Of a stretch of DNA of 64,000 nt, positions 45,001-56,987 are shown piece by piece. The notes under the pieces were generated by a model that was not told the origin of the DNA, searched no databases, and saw only the letters and a program-made list of their open reading frames with translations. The stretch lies in contig JBLDXI010000003.1 in assembly GCA_047495785.1 (NCBI GenBank), forward strand, positions 558,001 to 622,000. The letters run 5' to 3'. The translations under genes and the position numbers were made by a program. Each line of letters begins with the position of its first letter. The first letter of the stretch is position 1. The DNA is from Lepidodermella squamata (taxonomy: Eukaryota; Gastrotricha).

Positions 45001-46418
45001 ACCACTCGGACCTAGTCTCATCTTTTTCGCAGGTTTCTTCACGAAACTCGGCTCATCGTCCGGTTTCGACTGGGCCCCATTCGGCTTTTGCTTACGTCTA
45101 CCTGGTCCAGCGCTATCAGAACCAGCTTTTTCCGCTGAAACTGGTAGAGGCTTTTGTTCAGCAACTGCGCTAACAGCTGCGGCTTGTAGAGTCGGGAAAT
45201 TCGAAAATTGGCCCTGGGTTGCGCCTGGGTTCTCAATCGAAGCTGATTGACTAGACTGGAGTAACAAACTCGCCCCCGAAGCCGCTGTAGTTTCGGGTAA
45301 AAAGTGGCCGAATTCGTCTAAGATGTCCTTTTGGTTTGTGAAAAGGCGAGAAACTTCGGTATACACCTCGCCTTCAGTCAAAAACCTCGACCCAGGCGGG
45401 ATAGTGCCTTCTCTCAACATTTTCTGCTCCTTTTGATATCGGTGCAGAATTTCGAGAAATTGCTTATAGACATCAGGTTTGTCTTGAAATCGCAGCTTAA
45501 TTTTATTGACGTAGTTGATGGCGTAGTTGAATTCAACAGGTACGTTGATAGCCTGTTGATTCGGGTCTTGAGGCTGTTGTTGTTGCTGCTGCTGTTGTTG
45601 AGCAGCCGTTTGTGGGTTACTTAATGGCTGTTGCTGCGGTTGTTGTTGCTGAACTTGCTGAGGGCCAGTTGGTGTAATTTGCGTCAGCTGTTGCTGTTGC
45701 TGCTGGACGATGAAGACAGGGGGTGACGATGAGGCGGACGTTCCCTGTCCGCTCATCAATTGCTGCCGGGCAGCTGTCAATTCATCTCGTGAAAGAATTG
45801 TAGTTCCTGTCGGCTGCTTAATGATAACAGTTTCGTCTCGAACTTCCATCCGAAAACCAGGCGGTAGAAACGTGTTGAACCCAATGATTAAGTCAGGGTC
45901 CTTCTGAAACAACGTGCTAACTCGTCTGATAACTCCAGGTGTGTCGATGCTAATAAAAACACCTCAGATATACGATATTTACATGTTGAAATACCTACCT
46001 TTGGGATTTAAATTCTTTCATGATGTCAAGAAATTGGTTATATATGTCAGGCTGATAAAGATATTTGATCTTAACCTTGTCCAAATAAGACAAGGCGTCT
46101 TCGACCTGCAAAAGATGAATCATTAGTACTTGGCATTACTCAATTCTAAGTGAATGTTACTTTTAGACGTTGAAGCTGTTGAGGAGTCATGGCAGAATCA
46201 GCTGATTGTGCAGCTTGTTGAGCCATATTGACAGCCATAGGCTGAGATTGCTGGAACTGTTGTTGCATCGCAGCGGCTTGGGCTGCAACTGCAGCAGCTG
46301 CAGCCGCATTCACTGGTGTCGACATGCCAGAGGCAGGGTTGGCAGATGGAACAACTATAAAACTGCCAGGCTCGTGGGAAGGAGGGCGGTTTCCCTCGGG
46401 TCGTTGGCGAGGAAACAT
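36002..46418 (-). CDS. sin3: Sin3 transcriptional corepressor
   Basis: Scaffold of the Sin3-HDAC corepressor complex in the nucleus. Eight exons join in frame (1391 aa): 46418-46161, 46105-45999, 45949-44320, 43985-43663, 43278-42813, 40082-39652, 38786-38550, 36725-36002. Exon 1 is Ala/Gln-rich; PAH1 ([20 protein letters not shown]) spans exons 2-3. PAH2 is near [23 protein letters not shown]3 near [20 protein letters not shown]. The HDAC-interaction region includes [20 protein letters not shown] and continues through exon 4. Polyglutamine tracts lie in exon 3 and an acidic Ser/Asp stretch (DSEDDTDSE) in exon 5. Exons 6-8 encode the conserved C-terminal region ([17 protein letters not shown]). 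AATAAA overlaps the region just after the stop. Exon 8 is much more GC-rich than neighbouring introns. The 865-bp intron 38787-39651 and the smaller introns show nothing further. Confidence 0.93.
37992..38249 (+). pseudogene. MULE-like transposase C-terminal fragment in Sin3 intron
   Basis: ORF of 85 aa with [19 protein letters not shown] followed by [19 protein letters not shown], resembling the C-terminal tail of Mutator-like transposases, where a PTIWxFIxxLK phrase precedes a QLxxG segment and a basic stretch. The catalytic DDE part is absent. It lies antisense in the 1.8-kb intron between Sin3 exons 7 and 8 (36726-38549); the rest of that intron is unrecognised. Confidence 0.45.
41566..41943 (+). 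pseudogene. Helitron Rep/helicase C-terminal fragment in Sin3 intron
   Basis: A frame open from upstream of 41641 reads [20 protein letters not shown], then [39 protein letters not shown] and [17 protein letters not shown]. This is the well-known tail of the PIF1-like helicase of Helitron transposons (usual forms YLxERAILAPTN and [16 protein letters not shown]). The fragment stops before the C-terminal helicase motif, and the upstream Rep and Walker motifs are not found. It lies antisense in the 2.7-kb intron 40083-42812, whose remaining sequence is probably also element-derived but unrecognisable. Confidence 0.8.
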
Positions 46419-49400
46419 TACAGATTAACCAATACTACAATCACACACCATGTGAAACTGATTAAGCGTGAATAGTTAACATTTGCGACAAGAATAAAAC
46501 ACATGAACAAGAGCTAGAACTTTAACTCTGAACTATTGCTTTGCTATTCCTCAGTTTCAATGAAGGAATGACGGAAGGAGGCACATTAGCTAAATTCTGC
46601 AGTAGCACTCAAAATTCAAGTTATGCCATAAAATCTTAATACAGCCATGCCAAAATATGCTAACATTTCTAAAGGCTTCTAATTTACAAAACAATGGCCC
46701 TCATTAGCAGAACTAACTCAGCCCCACCACGCACCTGATGTAGGGAGATTGAGAGCCGACAGAAGAGGAGTAGTAAAAATAATCGAGAATAGGACAGGTT
46801 GTTGTCTCCTCAGACTGGCAGTGAGTTTTCAGCATAAAGCACTACGGTATTGCACTCATTTTTGGCCAGAGATGCCCGAAAAAGTATTTTCGCACTCGGC
46901 AACAACTGTCAAGTGGAAGATGTAATGGCTAAGCAACCTTTAAGAAACTGTCAAGGGAATCACTATAAGCTGCATCTGCAAACTAACTCAAGTGTCGACT
47001 CTTTAGATGGGGAAGCATTGGCAAAATATATTCAATCATGCAATAAACACTGCAGAGTAGCAACGGCGTAGGGAGCATTCAGTCCGCGCTTCACAAGTTG
47101 GATGAGTTCCGAAAAAAATTCCCTCGCAAATCGAAATTCAAAAAGTGAAAATTTTCACATATAAATATGAATAACATATTATTCATATTAAATTTTAACA
47201 CTTTATGCTTATTCATAAACTGTAAATTTGCGTTTTGTAAAACGCCCGCCAAAACCCGCGCAATTTTAGTGAGCTTTCGTTTTCAGACTGAACACGTTCT
47301 GGGGCGAGACGTGTCCTGGCAGGCCGCAGTCACCTCTACTGATAAGCATCTGCATGCTGGTTGTTACGTTTATATGTTTTAGGGTCAATCTGAGTATTCG
47401 GTAATTCGATCTAATCCTTTTATTCTGCTTGTGCTCGCAGTTATTGTCACCTTTCGTTCCCGGCTTCAATCGTCAGTCTACAGTCTTCCTGATTTTATAG
47501 GCTATGTATACTTTCTATTTTGTAACTTGTTACACCGTATAAGAAGTACGTTCATTAGCCCGTGATTTGCATGCCAGTTGCAAAAATTGGCCACTGTTGC
47601 ACTGCGAAGTTATCAGAAGTTCTTGATTTATTGCAGGTCTTTAAGGCATTTTTGATGCACTTTAGTATCCTAACAATTCACCGTAAAAAAGCAATGTTTC
47701 CTGTATCAGTTATCAGTTATGTGCATTGAAATTTATTGCTGAAGTTGTGGTCTTGAATCTGGTAGATAGAAGCCGCGCAGTCATTAAAGTTTTAGTCATT
47801 AAAGTCACTTTGATTGAGTGTGATTCTTTATTTGCTAGAATTCTACTCCCTTTAATTTTTAATAGCAACACTTTGCCAAAGGCTGTTAGCTGTTTCGCTC
47901 TGAAGCCTAATGATTTTTTGAACAAGGCTCGCAACTACAAACTGTTTACTTGTTTTCCATGTTGCCTAAGACCGTTATGCTTACTTATTATTACCCGCGT
48001 CAAACGTCTAACGCTCACGCGAACTCTGGATTACACTAATGGATTTCAAAATCATCCCTACCTTGACTGCATCAAACAATGATAGACTGGAAAATTCGTC
48101 CTTTTACCGTAAAACTAAACGTAATGCGAATATGCGGAGGTTATAAATGTTGACAATGTGCCCATTTATTGCGTCTTTTTGACAAACCGCGAGGATTAGC
48201 CGACGGTTAGATTTCTTGGCAAAGTTTACCTTTTTGCAGCAGGTCATTGAACTTTACCATTAAGACGAGCTAGACATGATCTTTCGACTAGCTAACGTTT
48301 CGAGAATAAAGAATCATCGTTTATTACCAGGGATATTTGAGAGAATTACTGAGTTGTTGAAACAGCTTTGCTGAAAGCTGGTGTGAACCAGAGTATCTAT
48401 TCACTTTGAGGAAAATATAATTTAGATCTCTAGTATAGAAAGTTTGAGTGATTATGAAAGTAATCCATGGGCTCGCTTGAAAGATATATTGGAAAAGGGC
48501 AGTTGTTTCAGACCTTATTGAGCTCGTCAACCTAATTTCTCTGGTAATCAACAATTGCTTTCCGCTGAGCTGTTCAGATATTTTCACAAGTTTGATGTTA
48601 CACTCATGCTACATATGATGTTACCTTTTTTCCCTGAAAGTGATCACTTTGGCAACGGCTTTAGCTGTTTTAACCTTATTGTCTAAGAATTTAGAGGCTG
48701 TTTGTGTTATTTAATTTCTCGCTTTGTTTATTTAGTTACCGCGCTAAATTTTCAAAGAAGTTCATTTCCACGCAATTTTTGCGTTACGTTCAGGCGTGGG
48801 CTGTTCTAACGTGGCCACGCTTTCAAACGCACGCCGTATTGATTTGGATGCAACATCTAAGATGTAATATAATATATAATATAATATAATCCTTGTGTAC
48901 ACAAGACTGGTCAAGTGTAGTGAAATTATGCTAGTTTTTCTACCATACAGATATATTATATTTATATCAACAGCTTTTCCGAGCAATGAATAAATGAATG
49001 AATAATAATAATAGTAATAATTCTATGCGAAATGTGCAATTATTTTATTGCTTCGCCTGTCACATGCATACGCGCGCGACTACTACACAACAGGGTGTCT
49101 GAGTAAATAAAGCAGGGTGAATAATTGCCTATAGAATTTCGCCCGCTGCCTCTGGTGACGGTTGATTGTTGTTGACTGCTGGCTTTGCGCTCATATACAC
49201 ATCTATACGCGTATAATCGAAAAATATTAAATCGCATTTCTTGATTATGCAAAATTTTCACAGTGACTTGTAACAACTTTTGCGACGCATCGAATTTTGT
49301 TTATTTATCATAGCGACTATGCTTATATATGTTATTGCTACAACCCAACCATCTGTCGATCGCTGCTCGATAAATATATAGGAATTTCCTGTCCCTCAAT

Positions 49401-52400
49401 TATTCACTACGTAATTACGCGCCCTACTCACCTCTCTTCACCTGATACTACACGTAGTAATTACTTATATCACACAGCTTGGGGCGGTTTCATATACTAT
49501 AGGATTTTCGAGTTAACACCTCGTTGTTTAAATTTTGAGACAGGCGCGCAAAATCTCTTGCGCGATTATCGCATAACATTTTCACACTTGAGTTGCGCTG
49601 AAATTGCACGTATTTTTAGAGCAAGTTTCAAGTGAGAGAAAATCCTCTCGTCACGATCGGTTTAGTCTCAGCATTATGGCTTGTTGAGAGAAATCCCATA
49701 TTTATTTCAAATTTAAATTACAGATTTTGAATTGAATTTATTATGAATTGTCCCATTTAAAATTTCTATTGTCAATAATTAGGCTTGAAATCATGTTTAC
49801 TTCATTTTTACTCATTTGACCTGAGGTAAGTAGGACAAGTTGCGCATCTTGAGCTAAACTAGTATAAGACCATTTGATTTAGATGAGCTGCAAACAGTTG
49901 TAAGTACGATTCATTTTTTCTGCCCACACGCGGCCAGCTGTTACACACGTGCGCCGGACGAAAAAAAAAATTGATTCCAAAAAACGTCTGCGCGTGCGTG
50001 TGTCTTCCTTCGCGAGTTTTTTCTGCACGATCCTAGTTGCTGTTCGCTACAATTTATTTCCTCTAATTTATATTCATTACTCGTTAAGCCGGTTTTTTTA
50101 TATCCTGGCAAATTTTGCTGCGTATACGCATTTCCTTGGATTAATTTTCAACATTTTGTGAATGAATATAGAGTTTATTTGCGAATATTAGCATAATTGG
50201 CGTTGAAGTGTTGAAAAAGAAGCACTCGGCAAATTATTTAAGTTTTTTAGTTTTGCAGGATTATTTTTTAATATTCATTGAAATAGTTCATTCCGCTGGG
50301 AATTTATAGGTTTCAGCCCGGATAAATGATAACTGGGAGAGATCGTGGCCTCGTTTTGAAAATTTGACCAAATATTAAAAATTAATGGAATTCTCTTGAG
50401 AGGTATCGTAAATTTTGAAATAATAGCCCGATTTTGAGGTTGTAATGGAGCTCAAAATCAATGGTCATATGAATATTTCATTTTTTTCAAATTTTAGGGA
50501 TTTAATATATTTCAGATTTCGATATTACGAAATTTTTGGTAATAATAGAAAGCGAGGAATTTTGCTTCTATTCATTCCCAAACATTTTTTTAGTTTTCTC
50601 GAAAATATGTCGACGATCCTCACCACATTTTTGCCGCTTATACCTATGATAAAAATTCCAGTGTCTCTCTTAGTAATCCCCTTGTTTCCTAGCACTGTAA
50701 GTTTTTCACGTGAAAATGACTTTGGCATGTTTTTTCAAAGAAAAAAATGCAAGATTTGAGAGCGCAACTGCGCAACGAAATCGCAACTGCGGTGTCGCAT
50801 TGTGTACTTAATTTATTTTAGCCCAATTCAATGAGTGAGCTGATTATATTACATCAAGCTCTATTTTAGCAATGCCATTTTTGCTGCTAACTAAACGAAC
50901 AGGAAATATATATATATAAATAATTTTTTTTCATCTCAAATCCCGCCTGACTAATATAAAAATTATATATATGGGAAAAAATAGTCGAGATTATTTGCGC
51001 CGAGCGGCTCATCATCAGTTCACTCTTTTATAATGTAATACGAGGCATCAGCAAAAAATCCTGTCGTAGATTTTTTATCGCCGCCTCACCGATCGATCGA
51101 TCGAGTGAGTATAGTCGCCATCCGGGCTGAAATAAGGAGGAGAAAATTATTATTATTATTATTATTATTCGCAACCGCGGCTCGGCTCGCGTGCATTTCC
51201 GTCTTTTCTGCGTTTGACGGCCGCTTTTCGCGGTTACATATACGCGCGTATTACATTATAGAAAGCTGCGACGTGACGGCTCCGCGACAGGAAAAAAAAT
51301 CGATGATATATATATTTGTATAATGGGCACTACTCAGTCACTCGAGCGAACGCTTTTCGCCGTCGATTCGTCGCCGTCGTCGTCTGCCTATATGTATGAA
51401 TACATGAGCGATTGATCGATGCATCGGCCGGCATAGAAAATGTGCACTAATGCTCGATACTATATATCTGTATGTATTCGCTGTGTGTTTCGCTCAGTCA
51501 TTCGCAACGACGATGACGGGCTACACGGCTGAGAGCAGCAGCGGCCGCCGCCCCTCTCTTTCTCTCTCTCTTGCGCTGTAATATATGTATTTATGTTGCG
51601 AATCGCCCTGTGCTGAAAAATATCGCCGACGAAAAAAATGTACACGCGCGATAATAATAATTTTTAACATATTTTTCGATAGCCGTACTAGATGCGGCTC
51701 GACTGACTGAGAAAATTGCCGCTATTAAAAGGCGAGGTCAGCAATTTTTATGAGGGCCGCCATTGTCTTCCGAGATGAGCGAATTTTTCTGAATTTTGCT
51801 GGGTTTTCCCGCAATTTTTTCCTAATGATTTCGAATTTTTTCAATTATCACTGATTTCTCTGATTTTTACTCGAGCTTTCTGTCCATCAAATTTGTAATA
51901 GTGATTTTTGAATTTCTTTTTCAGGAATATTTTGTGAATTCGAAAATAATTAGGTTTATCGATTTTTTTCATCGATTGTCCGTTTTTCGAACTAGAAAAG
52001 TCCAAAATTAAAGGTGGCAGATTGTTCACGTAAAATTTGATTACAAGGTCGCTCGTGCCTGAGAATCTTCACGCCGTGATATTTTATCTCGATGTTTTTA
52101 CTATGTCTTTGAATTTTTTCCATTTCTTGAAGTTATTTTGAATTTTTGTGAATTTTCTAGGATTTCTTAAATTATTGTAATTAATATAACATTTTACGTG
52201 ATAATTTATTCCTGTTTGAATTAACCGGTTGGATACTTGTTTTGTAACTTCACTTTTACTCGGCTCACCTGCACCTACTCGATAGAAGAAGAAAGAAAAT
52301 TCGCAAAAACTCGGCTCAACTTGACAAAATCTGTGAATAAAACCAACCGGCTGTCAGTAAAACAAATCGATCAAGTCGATAATATTATTATTATTACTAA

Positions 52401-52431
52401 CAAACAAAATCCCCCTCCAAAATAATCTGAA
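46419..52431. other. 6-kb gene-free interval between Sin3 and Rab3
   Basis: AT-rich. Its frames are short and lack family resemblance. Simple repeats occur (AT-rich TAATA near 48870-48890, ATT run at 51146-51169, CTCT tract near 51556). The part near 51000-51700 is richer in CG and ends in the 5' flank of Rab3. It probably contains the promoters of both divergent genes. No RNA gene is recognised. Confidence 0.4.
51146..51169. repeat. ATT trinucleotide microsatellite
   Basis: Eight uninterrupted ATT units upstream of Rab3. Confidence 0.8.
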
Positions 52432-55061
52432 ATGGCGGCTGGTGGCGCGAAACACCAGACGGATGCGGCTGATCAAAACTTCGACTACATGTTTAAAATT
52501 CTGATAATCGGCAACAGCTCGGTGGGCAAAACGTCGTTTCTATTCCGCTACTGTGACGACTCGTTCACGTCAGCCTTCGTCTCTACCGTTGGCATCGATT
52601 TCAAGGTGAAAACGGTCTTTCGGCACGACAAGCGCGTCAAACTTCAAATATGGGTACATTTTTATTCGAATATTTTATTTTCGGCTTTTTTGACCATTTT
52701 TTTAATTATCGATTTGTAGAGATGGGAAAAAAATTGTCCATAACTTTTTATAGAAACTATTGTTTTCAATCTCCAGGCTGTAATTTTTTTCAGGAAACAC
52801 CGATTTTTTTCTGAGTTTAATCCGTGGATTTAGTCATTTTGATCGATTTTGGGTTAAGCAAATATTATGGCGGCTTTGCTATGGAGGCAGTATTAATTTG
52901 AGCCGCTTTTGTGATCGTTCTTGAATACTGAATATAGCCTACGGTTGCTTAATTATTCAACAAGAAAAAAAATTCAATAATTTGAATAATAATCGAACAT
53001 TTTGATTTCAAAAAATTTACTATTGAAATTTATGGGAGTCAATATTTTCTGAGTTTTTCCTATTTCTTTTTATCTGAATTTGTAGATTTTCTTTTAATAT
53101 ATCCATTATTTTGATGTGAAATTTATGAAAAGCTAGAAAATTTCTGCCTCATGTCCCAAAATATGCAATTTTCTCGTGGTTAGATATACCGTTGCAATGC
53201 ATTTTTTTTGTTTAATAATTTGGAATCTCCGATTTTTTTAAACTATTTTTCATGGAATTTTGGGATTTATTTTGAAGTCTTGGGAATTAATTTTTGAAAT
53301 CGGTTTTGAAATTGACTCTGACATATCAACTGATTTTTGCTTATTATTATTGAATTTTTTGGTGAAACGTAGGACACGGCGGGGCAAGAGCGGTACCGGA
53401 CGATAACAACGGCGTACTACCGCGGTGCTATGGGCTTCATACTCATGTACGACATCACCAACGAAGAGTCGTTCAACGCGGTGCAGGACTGGTGCACGCA
53501 GATCAAGACGTACTCGTGGGACAACGCGCAGGTCGTGCTCGTCGGCAACAAGTGCGACCTCGAGTCGGAGCGCGTCGTGTCGTCGGAGCGCGGCCAGCAG
53601 CTCGCCGACCAGCTCGGCTTGGAATTCTTCGAGGTACGCTTCATTACGGATTTTCCTATCATCTGTCATTCGCTTCACTACATCCCACCCCCATTGCGTC
53701 TTATATTAGTAGGGTAAAAACAATATGTGCGAGGAATAGCTAAGTGATTGGATTCCACAAGTAATACAAGTTGATATAAAATGATAAGGATTACAGTCAA
53801 ATTAGGATCAGGAATTTTTAAAATCAAATAAATTGAGTGAAGTGGAAATGGATAATTCTCCTATAATTTTTTAAATATTTGGAATTTTTATACAAAATGT
53901 TTCCACGTGTGGCGAACGATTCGACATGGGAACCAGTTATTTTTTAGATTTTCGGTTTCAGACTAATGGTTCATGGAAAACTACGTACCTAAATAATAAA
54001 ACTTGATTTTTAGCCGCCAATTTTGTGAATTTCTAGAGGAATTTTTCAACCACAATTTCATCCGTCAATAGTCGTTATTTGGGGCTAAAATGGTCTAAAT
54101 TCCACTTCATTATCATGGTTGAACAGTTTAAAATGTTTACTTAACCATAGGAATGCTTACTTTTTAAACGCCAGCTGATTAATGAATTCCCCGCTTGTTG
54201 ATGGGAGGAAACCGCAAAAACAAATTTCTCATAGGCTCTGAATTATGAAAAAACGTGAAGAAAAAAAGCTTGCGCATACCTCAATTTGCGAAATATTTTC
54301 TGGCTCGATATGCCAAATGCCATTATATTTTGACCTGAAGTTGGGAATTCTCGTAACAACTTATTTTTCAAGTTATATTCGCCTTTGTAAGATGGTTTTT
54401 CGGTATTTTCGTTGGCCAATAGAAAATCTAATTATGAAGAAATTCTGGTTTCGTATTAGGCACCTCCTTATCCTCTTTGGAAACCCAATCAAGCCATGAA
54501 CATATTCTGAAACTGAATGTTCTGATTATTTTTGTATACCTTATCTTGAATATTGGTATCTTGAATATTTAGTATTATTTGTATATTTTGAATATTTAGT
54601 CCCCCTAAACTGTAGCAACGGGGTGAATAAACCAGCGGCGAGCAATGGGGGGACAGCTGGCAACTGTCTAGGACGTCACACGCCTCTGAAAATTCTCCGT
54701 AAATGAAAAAATTACGAAATAACGCGTAGATCGTTCCGATTCAAATTCGGTCATTTTCTTCCTATTTTTGTCGATTTATCCATCCTGTTTACCTCGATTT
54801 TAGCGACGTCACGATCGAATATTTTAACATTGGTTTTTTTCTGTGTTTTAGGCATCAGCGAAGGAGAACATCAACGTGAAGGCGGTGTTCGACCAGCTGG
54901 TAGATATAATCTGCGAGAAGATGGCGGAGACGCTCGACCAGGACGCGCACGCCAACAGCATGGGCGGCGCGGCGGGCGGCGCAGCGGGCGGCGTGCACCG
55001 GTTAGACGGCGGCGCCGGGCAGCCGGGAGGCGCCGCGAAGCAGGGCGGCTGCAACTGTTAA
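52432..55061 (+). CDS. rab3: Rab3 small GTPase
   Basis: Synaptic-vesicle Rab GTPase regulating vesicle docking and neurotransmitter release. Three exons: 52432-52653, 53373-53633, 54852-55061 (230 aa); introns are 719 and 1218 bp. All nucleotide-binding motifs are present: GNSSVGKTS (P-loop), STVGIDF (switch I), [10 protein letters not shown] (switch II), GNKCD and [24 protein letters not shown] and [10 protein letters not shown] are Rab3-specific and most like nematode RAB-3. The C-terminal hypervariable region is unusually Gly/Ala-rich and ends GCNC, a CxC double geranylgeranylation site. Exons 2 and 3 are much more GC-rich than the introns. The intron 1 junction LQIW|DTAG matches a position known in other Rab genes. 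Identification is secure. Confidence 0.97.
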
Positions 55062-56987
55062 TCGTATAACGCTGTATTATATCCATTCACATATTTACAT
55101 TATATTCGTACACTCCTTACTATACAGCCATGTCACCATTGCACGATATACAAGTCATCAATTCTAGGATAAAAAAGAGCCTCATTTATTAAAAAGACCG
55201 ATAAATCCCGAAAAAACCGGAATTCGGAATTTTTCGGTTTTTTTGAGATATCGGCAGTAGCCTATTCAAATTTCAATTGAAAGACGCGGTGACAATTCGG
55301 TATAATCTTCATCATTCGCACGTTTATACTACAACAGATCAGCTTTTCTCAACGCGATTCTGAAAATTTGACATAATCCCGTTTCTTTTTTATGTAAAAT
55401 AATCATCAGCTATATAATCACCACCTGAAAAAGCGCATGTCGATGTTATATTGTTGGCTAATTTTTTTTGGTTGCGAGAAGCGAAATCCGGAAAAATTGA
55501 TCTAGTTGTTAAATCTAGTCTCAAATTGCAATTTCTTATGTGTAGCTCTGCATTGGTTGGTTGGTTGATAATATACGAAAAAAATTCCATGCGATAATGC
55601 TGCCATGTTCTGATTAAAATTATTCTCAATGCCGTTGTTTCTTCGTTTTAGCAGATCTGGTCTCTGATATGAAAACAGTGGAATTTCATCATCCGCGCTC
55701 GATGTCGTGCAATATAATAATATTACAAGAGAATAACTGTGCTTTTTTATACCCTTTTTCTGATCCCGAATTATTGACATGTGAAGCTTTGAAAAATTTC
55801 CCCTGCGCGAAACTTTTTGACGATCGTGTATAATAAATCTGAAAACATGCGATTATTTATGTACTGAAAAACGTTCCGCTACCTTGATACGTAATTAAGT
55901 GCGTCTGAAAATGAATTTATTATACCATGTCTGAGCTGTTTAAAAATATTATATTATACATGTTATAAAACGGATGTTTATTTATTCATATTATTATTAT
56001 TATTATTATTATTGCTATCTTACGTTTTTTTGTGTCGTCGAGAAAAAACTGATTGAAATACTAATTAAACTGAATATTGATACTAATAATAATAATTGAA
56101 TGTTTATTTAGCAGTTCAAGCTACATCAATTCACAAAAAATAAAAAATATCCAAGTGAGCGATCGTAAAACGGGCTCGGTTTCCTACAAAACTCAGCAGT
56201 CATGAAAGTGCGGAAACAGTATATTCCGATTTCGAAATTACTTGGAAAGAGTGCAGCTCTCGTTTTCCTTTGAAGCCGGTCTGGAAAAAGTTTACTAGCT
56301 TGAGATCTACTTAGAAATGCCTTCTGTTTGGTCACAGGAGATTTCGTGATTCTGATGATACTTGCAGTTTGGGGGGCAGTCTCATAAAACAGCTCATCAC
56401 CAAGCCGAAGAGAATGGTTATTTTACTGTTTTCACCAAATTTATAGGATTTTCCAGCGCGGAGATATGCCTTTAGACACCCTGGGGTTGTAGTCACCCTA
56501 CAGGATTTTTAGGGTGGTCGAAAACGCTGCCATTGCTGGTACAGAGCTAAACGTTACCAGTTTTTATACTTATTCTATGCCTTTTGCATTTTCTGCCCTT
56601 TGACTTCGTAGTGAGTCCCATAAGTCATAAGTTTCTGAAGGCTTCGAGCTTCGAGATTTATACTTGACTGGCAACGACGATCCAAAGCTGCATGCATTTA
56701 TCGATTTATTGTCATCATTCAAATAAAAAAATAGCTCAACACTCGATCATAAAGACGCTAACTCAAAAACCATCATGAAGACACAACAAATTCAACGGTC
56801 AAATGCGGGAGATGGTTGGTATAAATTTTGAAAAGTGTATTTTAAACTCATTAGAGTTCAGTAGGAATCTTCACATAACGCGTCTCGCCAATCAACCAAA
56901 AATTATAATACGCTAGTCAAGTCTCTATATGGCCTAGACTGCAAAACCATTAAAACATGTTTTTAGGTTTCCCATAATAGGCCAAAT
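55062..56987. other. convergent intergenic region
   Basis: 1.9 kb between the 3' ends of Rab3 and the polycystin-like gene. It includes an ATT microsatellite at about 55990-56016 and probably the 3' UTRs of both genes. No gene is recognised. Confidence 0.4.
55990..56016. repeat. ATT/TTA trinucleotide microsatellite
   Basis: About nine uninterrupted trinucleotide units. Confidence 0.8.

Noticed and set aside
47726-48082. 118-codon ORF in the Sin3-Rab3 interval
   Set aside because: No family resemblance; hydrophobic content is typical of AT-rich chance frames.
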